Part shown: piece by piece, positions 59,839-64,000 of the stretch
How positions within the stretch are numbered: position 1 is the stretch's first letter
Layout of the letters: every line of letters starts with the position of its first letter
Assembly (NCBI GenBank): GCA_016185305.1
Contig: JACPNV010000005.1
Coordinates: forward strand, 1 to 64,000
Source: Actinomycetota bacterium
Lineage (GTDB): Bacteria; Actinomycetota; Acidimicrobiia; Acidimicrobiales; Acidimicrobilacustridaceae
Length of the DNA stretch: 64,000 bases
Direction of reading: 5' to 3'
The notes under the pieces: model-generated
The model's database searches: none
What the model saw: only the letters and a program-made list of their open reading frames with translations
Told to the model about the DNA's origin: nothing
Made by a program: the position numbers and the translations under genes

Positions 59839-61248
59839 TCACGCCGTCGCGGCATCGGCGGCCTTCTTCAACTCCTCGAGCGAGGCGTGCAGGCCGTCGG
59901 CCACGGCGTCGATGTCGGGGAGCAGCTCCGGGCAGGCGTTGAGGCCGAAGTCGAGGCTGTCCATGTACGACATGACTGTCATGTTGAGTCCCCCGCCGTC
60001 GAAGATCGGGCCGATCGGGTAGCAGGCAACCAGGCGCGCGCCCCCCACATAGAGCGGGAACGGCGGGCCGGGAACGTTGGAGATGGTCACGTTGAACAGG
60101 GGCCGGTGCCGGTCGGCGATCTTCATCCGCGAGTAGAGCCGCACGGCGCGGTTGAACACCGCCGGCGCCGCGAACTCGACCCAGTTCTGCAGCGTGTCGG
60201 CGCCGATGGCGTCTTGCTGCACCTTGGCCTGGTTCATCCCGTCGTGGATCACCCGCAGGCGCTCGACCGGGTCGTCGACGTCGGTCGCGAGCGTGGCCAG
60301 CGCGGACGACACCTGGTTGCCCATCGCGCCCTTCTGCTGCTCGGTGCGAACCGAGATCGGCACCATGGCGACGAGCGGGCTGTCGGGGTGCTCGTTGCGA
60401 GCGTCGAGGTACTTGCGGAGGGCGCCGGCGCACAGCGCGAGGATCACGTCGTTGACCTTCACGTCGAACGCGTTCTTCACCATCTTCACGTCGGGCAGCG
60501 ACAGCGTGGCGGTACCGAGGCTGCGATGGGCGGTGAGCGTGGCGTTGAACGACGTGTGCGGCGCGGAGAACGGCGAAGGTGGTGGCGTCACGTCGGGCTG
60601 GCGGTTCTCGCTGCGGATGCGGAGCGCGGCCTCTGTCGTGCGGCGGATCGTCTTGATCGCGCGGATCGGCGTCTGCGCGAGCGACACGAGGGCGTGGCCG
60701 AACATCTCGGTATCGGTCGGCACCTTGTCGGGTTGCCACGGCTCGCCCGGCTCGGGCTTGTCCTCCACCTCGGGCGTGAGGTCGAGGATGGCTTGCAGCA
60801 GCTCTTCCCCCGACGCGCCGTCGATGGCGGCGTGGTGGACCTTCGACACCGTCGCGACATAGCCACCTTCGAGCCCGTCGATGAGCCACAGCTCCCACAG
60901 CGGGCGGCTGCGGTCGAGTGGCATGGCGATGAGATGCGCCACGAGGTCTTGCAGCTCGCTCATCGTCCCGGGCTTCGGCACGGCGATGTGGCGCAGGTGC
61001 CAATCGAGATCGAAGTCGGGGTCTTCGATCCAGAGGGGATGGTTCAGGTCGAACGGCACCTCGACCAGCCGGCGGCGGAACGGCGGGGCGAGGTGGAGGC
61101 GGTCGACGTAGAGCTTGCGGAGCTTGTCGAAGCTGAACGGGGTCGGAGAGGTCGATGGGTCGAGGATCATCAAGCTCGACACATGCATCGGCGACGTCGG
61201 CGTCTCCATGTAGAGGAAGGTGGCATCGAGGCCGGTGAGTCTCTGCAT
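59839..61248 (-). CDS. Wax ester synthase/diacylglycerol acyltransferase (WS/DGAT)
   Basis: A 469-residue acyltransferase of the atfA type that makes wax esters or triacylglycerols from acyl-CoA. The ATG at 61248 starts QRLTGLDATFLYMETPTSPM, the usual N-terminus. The catalytic motif HHAAIDG is at 138-144 (HHxxxDG), NVTISNVPGP and VGGARLVACYPIGPIFDGGG are the two C-terminal family motifs. GGAGAACACC precedes the start. Storage lipid formation is expected; it stands alone. Confidence 0.9.
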   Translation of the reverse strand: MQRLTGLDATFLYMETPTSPMHVSSLMILDPSTSPTPFSFDKLRKLYVDRLHLAPPFRRRLVEVPFDLNHPLWIEDPDFDLDWHLRHIAVPKPGTMSELQDLVAHLIAMPLDRSRPLWELWLIDGLEGGYVATVSKVHHAAIDGASGEELLQAILDLTPEVEDKPEPGEPWQPDKVPTDTEMFGHALVSLAQTPIRAIKTIRRTTEAALRIRSENRQPDVTPPPSPFSAPHTSFNATLTAHRSLGTATLSLPDVKMVKNAFDVKVNDVILALCAGALRKYLDARNEHPDSPLVAMVPISVRTEQQKGAMGNQVSSALATLATDVDDPVERLRVIHDGMNQAKVQQDAIGADTLQNWVEFAAPAVFNRAVRLYSRMKIADRHRPLFNVTISNVPGPPFPLYVGGARLVACYPIGPIFDGGGLNMTVMSYMDSLDFGLNACPELLPDIDAVADGLHASLEELKKAADAATA

Positions 61249-61335
61249 GGTGTTCTCCCTGCGCTGGTGACCGTCCCCTGATCTTGCCACGGCCAACGCG
61301 CTCGGGCATCGGGCGAGCCGGGATCGTTGGTGCGA

Positions 61336-62058
61336 TCACGCCACGATCTGCATGCGCAAGCCGCGGCGGTCTCTCGCTCCGTCGCCCATGATCGACGCCG
61401 TTCCCCGGCGCCAGCGCCGCGCCGCCCAAGCGTTCGCCAGCGCATCGAGGACGTCGTCGATGCGGGCGCCGCGGGGACGGAACCGGAGCAGCTCGTCGAC
61501 GTCGGGGAAGTGCGACCGAAGCAGCGAGGCGCGCTCGTCCTGCCCGAGCGCGGTGCGCTTGGTCGTGAGCAACGGACGGCCCGCGAGCGAGCGGAAGCAC
61601 GATTCGGGATGGCACTCGAAGATCAGTCGTTGCCGGGCGGGTGTCATCACCGCGTCGACCTCGGCGATCTTCGGGAGCAGATGGAAGGTCTGCTTGGAGA
61701 TGCCTTTGCCGTCGATGGCGCGGGAAGCCGCGAGCGCTTGTTCATGCGTCGTCGTGGAGGCGAGCAGCGGGCGTGGGGGCGCGGCGAACACCGATGAGCG
61801 CCGCGGCCCGAGCCGGGCTCGGGCCTCGAGGTCACAGGCTCGCGGTCCGGCATCGGCGAGCCCGATCGGCATGTCGACCCCGACCGCGTCGAGCAGGCCG
61901 GCGTCCACCACCTCGACGATCTCGGCGAAACGAGCGGCGACGCGGACCGACGTTCGGGAGCGGCGCGCGCCGGTGGTCGTGACGATCCATCCGCCGGCAC
62001 AAGCGTCGACGCCGGCGACGTGGATCGGCGACCGTGCGCCTTCGCATCGAGCGCCCAT
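61336..62058 (-). CDS. DUF429 predicted RNase-H-fold nuclease
   Basis: A 240-residue DUF429 protein. The ATG at 62058 starts GARCEGARSPIHVAGVDACA; VAGVDACAGGWIV is the family start with the first acidic residue, VGVDMPIGLADAGPRACD the second, and IFECHPESCFRSLAG plus IDDVLDALANAWAA complete it. DUF429 has an RNase-H-like fold and is found near DNA- or RNA-processing genes, but no activity is established. It is a single gene. Confidence 0.85.
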   Translation of the reverse strand: MGARCEGARSPIHVAGVDACAGGWIVTTTGARRSRTSVRVAARFAEIVEVVDAGLLDAVGVDMPIGLADAGPRACDLEARARLGPRRSSVFAAPPRPLLASTTTHEQALAASRAIDGKGISKQTFHLLPKIAEVDAVMTPARQRLIFECHPESCFRSLAGRPLLTTKRTALGQDERASLLRSHFPDVDELLRFRPRGARIDDVLDALANAWAARRWRRGTASIMGDGARDRRGLRMQIVA

Positions 62059-62382
62059 CGTCTGAGTGTGCCAGGCGGGCGGTCGCGTCCGCGGAAGCGC
62101 GTGCCATCTCGGAAGTGGTTGGCCGGCGACCTCGACTCTGGGTTCGATCGTCGCCGCCGTCGCGACCGTGTGGGTGCTCGCCGCAGTGCCGGCCGCGGCA
62201 CGCGCGTCGGGCTCGGGTGCCGGTGGACGCTCGGGAGCACGCGGAGCGCCTGACCCGGCGCCGCGGGCGATACGTGCGGTTCGCAACCTGCCGGTCAGCA
62301 CTGGTTCTTGCCGGTCTTCGCCGGCGGACGCTGGACACCAGCGCGCGGTGGCGTGGGTGCGCGGGCCGGCCGAGACGTCCCC
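62059..62382. other. Region before the hydrolase remnant
   Basis: No convincing complete gene. A plus-strand stretch around 62125-62200 reads STLGSIVAAVATVWVLAAVP, which could be the signal peptide of the hydrolase whose remains lie just downstream. Confidence 0.4.
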
Positions 62383-62600
62383 GCCACGGTCTGGTACCCG
62401 ACAACGGGTCGACCATGTCCGATCGTCGTTTTCGCCCACGGGTACAGCACGTCGCCCGGGATCGGCACTCGCCGCTGAGGTCGACGATTGCCGCGGCCGG
62501 CTACATCGTCACCGCCCCGCGTAGTGCCGGGGCGCAGCTTCGGGATCGCCAGATCATCGTGCCCGACCCGCATGTCCCACGCCTGGGTGTGACACCTTGA
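62383..62600 (+). pseudogene. Alpha/beta-hydrolase remnant
   Basis: One frame gives ATVWYPTTGRPCPIVVFAHG then YSTSPGIG and a stop near 62478. The next frame continues with STIAAAGYIVTAPRSAGA to 62600. This is the strand and oxyanion-hole region (VVFAHGY) plus the following helix-strand (AAAGYIVTAP) of dienelactone-hydrolase- or chlorophyllase-like enzymes, with a shortened link, a frame change and no nucleophile region. Low-level evidence, but the two motifs are in the right order. Confidence 0.45.
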
Positions 62601-62904
62601 TCTGGCCCCACTTTGGCCAGTTGTGATGGTCTGAAGTGGCCCGCGTCCTGGCCGGAAGAACTGACCCAGGTGGCGCCGGCGGCGATTGGCGTGCCCGAGA
62701 TCGCGAGATGGTAAGCGCTTGCGGCCAACGGATCGACAACTTGTTGTGCCTGTGCCCGATCCGTGAAACCGTGATGTCACCCCGCTCGGAACACTGCCCC
62801 GCAGGGGCCACCGATCACGAGCGAGCGAAGCGAGTCTCGGGAGCGGAGTAGACTGCTTGACGTCCTGAAGGGGGGGTGTTTGGTCGCCGTTATGGACGTG
62901 CCAA
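62601..62904. other. Region without a recognisable gene
   Basis: About 300 bases. It starts with a TGGCC-rich stretch (62602-62665) containing partial repeats of TGGCC. From about 62870 the base composition becomes AT-richer and this continues through the next two genes. I see no transposase or clear terminal inverted repeats. Confidence 0.4.
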
Positions 62905-62936
62905 GTATGATGTACAAAGGTTGGGTATGATGTACA
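62905..62936. repeat. GTATGATGTACA direct repeat over the start of the secreted-protein gene
   Basis: GTATGATGTACA occurs at 62905-62916 and 62925-62936, 20 bases apart. The second copy contains the ATG pair (62927, 62930) of the downstream gene. It may be a control site or a trace of duplication. Confidence 0.8.
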
Positions 62937-63468
62937 CCGCTCTGGTTGCCCGACCTCGTTGGCGTCGGCTCGCACGAAAGGCAGTGGCCGGGATGGTGGG
63001 CGCAGCGGTGTTGTTTGTCTTCGCAAACCCGGCTTATGCAGCCTATCAGACCAGTGGCGAGTATGTATATTACGTGGAAAGCGTGCCACCACCTGTCGCC
63101 TATAGATGTGCGTCCGGCGAGTCAGCTCTTGACGCATCAGGGACGGGAAGCTCGACGGCCGCTTCCTATGCGATTTCCCGCTCCCGCTACTACGGGTTCT
63201 GTGGAGGTGCTTACTATGTGGCCGCGGGTACCTCGGTGCGGCGTCATACATGTTGACCCGTTGGAGCGGCGGTGATTGGGTGTTGTGCGCGGGCGTTACG
63301 GGTCAGGTCTGGAACGCTAGTAGTAGCTGGAACGTGGTCGGATATTGGAGTAGAGCAGTGTACTATTGTCGGGATACCCTCGTGTCTATATCCTGGAATA
63401 CGGTCTATATAAATGGGAATGCCCGCACCAACGGTTATCCATTAGCGAGCCCGGAGGGGTGGAGATGA
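62927..63468 (+). pseudogene. Secreted aromatic-rich protein, reading frame split in two
   Basis: The first frame (62927-63256, 109 residues) has a signal peptide (AVAGMVGAAVLFVFANPAYA, cleavage before AYQ) and a mature part rich in Tyr and Ser with two cysteines. The second frame (in a different phase, open before the stop and ending at 63468) continues in the same style: MLTRWSGGDWVLCAGVTGQV, then SWNVVGYWSRAVYYCRDTLV. A one-base frameshift near 63205-63250 would join them into a single protein of about 180 residues with four cysteines. I do not recognise the family. Codons such as ATA, TTA and AGT, rare in this genome, are frequent, suggesting transfer. Confidence 0.55.
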
Positions 63469-63986
63469 CATCGCAACAGCCGCTGGTCACAGTCAAACGC
63501 TGCCTGCTCGCCATAGCCACGGTCGTGCTGTCGGTGTTCGGCGCGGTCGGGGTGGGCTTCGGGTTTAGCTTGGCACAAACCCGCCCGGATGAGGTCCCAC
63601 GAGCGACGGACGGCAGCCAGAGCATCGTCGACCAGGCTTGGCCTCTGGGCCCGGATGGAAGGCGGCAACCTCTTCCGCCGAACGACCAACCGGGCCTGTC
63701 ACCCGAGCAGCGGAAGGCCTTGGACGACTTCCACCGGCAGGTGGCCGAGGGTCGGGTGCCGGTGTCACTCGGTCAGGAAACCGGTTACATCTCCGGCCAG
63801 GCATTTGGTGCCCCGACAGCTCGCGACAAGTCGGAGGTCTTTCCGGTGGTGGACGCCGCCGGCAAACTCGTTGCCTACTGGGCCAACCCTTGGGGTGTGA
63901 TTCCTCTACAGGAGCTCGATCGGTTCGACTTCTCGAAGTTGCCCCCAGGTGGAGCGATTGGCGAGGACCAGCTTCCTCGTCCGTAG
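63465..63986 (+). CDS. Membrane-anchored or secreted protein of unknown function
   Basis: A 173-residue protein starting with the ATG at 63465, which overlaps the preceding stop (ATGA) behind GGAGGGG. An N-terminal hydrophobic segment (about 13-36, LLAIATVVLSVFGAVGVGFG) is a signal anchor or signal peptide. The outer part is polar with no cysteine: NDQPGLSPEQRKALDDFHRQ, then GQETGYISGQAFGAPTARDK and VVDAAGKLVAYWANPWGVIP. It is translationally coupled to the secreted aromatic-rich gene, so the two products probably work together at the cell surface. No family is recognised. The window ends 14 bases after its stop. Confidence 0.7.
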   Translation: MTSQQPLVTVKRCLLAIATVVLSVFGAVGVGFGFSLAQTRPDEVPRATDGSQSIVDQAWPLGPDGRRQPLPPNDQPGLSPEQRKALDDFHRQVAEGRVPVSLGQETGYISGQAFGAPTARDKSEVFPVVDAAGKLVAYWANPWGVIPLQELDRFDFSKLPPGGAIGEDQLPRP

Positions 63987-64000
63987 GCCGGCAGGCAGAG

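Noticed and set aside
62602..62720. TGGCC-rich stretch as an insertion-sequence end
   Set aside because: No transposase frame, no matching inverted end and no target duplication could be found.
62295..63251. Minus-strand frame of 318 codons near the right end
   Set aside because: Arg/Pro/His-rich, crosses the composition shift and the hydrolase remnant, and matches no family.

Overview
The window is high-GC DNA packed with genes on both strands and contains no rRNA or tRNA gene that I could find. Mycothiol-dependent enzyme families, WS/DGAT, AurF-like and amidohydrolase families, a CU044_5270-type partner of an ECF sigma factor, LPxTG-like anchoring and leaderless-looking promoters all point to an actinobacterium. 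A class such as Acidimicrobiia is plausible, but that is inference from gene content only.

Layout. 0-7.5 kb: the end of ispH, a secreted lipase and a GH1 glycosidase, a pair of FtsX-like ABC permeases without an ATPase, and a TetR gene coupled to an AurF-like diiron oxygenase. 7.6-16.4 kb: a fused mycothiol-dependent isomerase-like protein, an orphan peptide-type binding lipoprotein, glnB, a broken amt, nhaA, a MOSC protein and a 4CL-type ligase. 16.9-20.2 kb: a Fur-family regulator divergent from a complete znuABC-type metal importer. 20.2-23.1 kb: a DHH phosphoesterase and a second orphan binding lipoprotein.

23.1-37.2 kb is a catabolic cluster: P450, two CoA ligases (one with an in-frame TAG), two amidohydrolases, a MaoC-like protein, three crotonases, an acyl-CoA dehydrogenase, a TetR regulator and a binding-protein-like protein with no signal peptide. 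Most plus-strand genes overlap by 4-8 bases. Its two divergent promoters carry the same 26-bp array of three half-sites, which suggests one regulator, perhaps the TetR encoded inside.

37.3-49.3 kb holds unusual small architectures: a degenerate nucleotide-cyclase domain fused to a cold-shock-like domain, an acyl-carrier domain fused to a GNAT acetyltransferase and translationally coupled to a secreted crystallin/I36-like protein, a sigma factor with its membrane partner, two lipoproteins, uppP, an LPITG-anchored surface protein and a broken xylB. 49.3-56.2 kb: two hypothetical proteins (one with an in-frame TGA), a PIN-PhoH ATPase, a HIT protein and a large acyltransferase-3/SGNH protein.

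56.2-64 kb is accessory: an intact ParD-like/zeta-like toxin-antitoxin pair with its own palindrome, a decayed DUF1778/GNAT pair, a DUF4143 ATPase, an HNH-endonuclease tail, a WS/DGAT, a DUF429 protein, an alpha/beta-hydrolase remnant, and a last kilobase of visibly lower GC with two secreted or membrane-anchored proteins of unknown function. An unusually large number of genes carry single lesions (internal deletions, frameshifts, stops). Either the genome is losing genes or the assembly contains errors; raw reads would decide.
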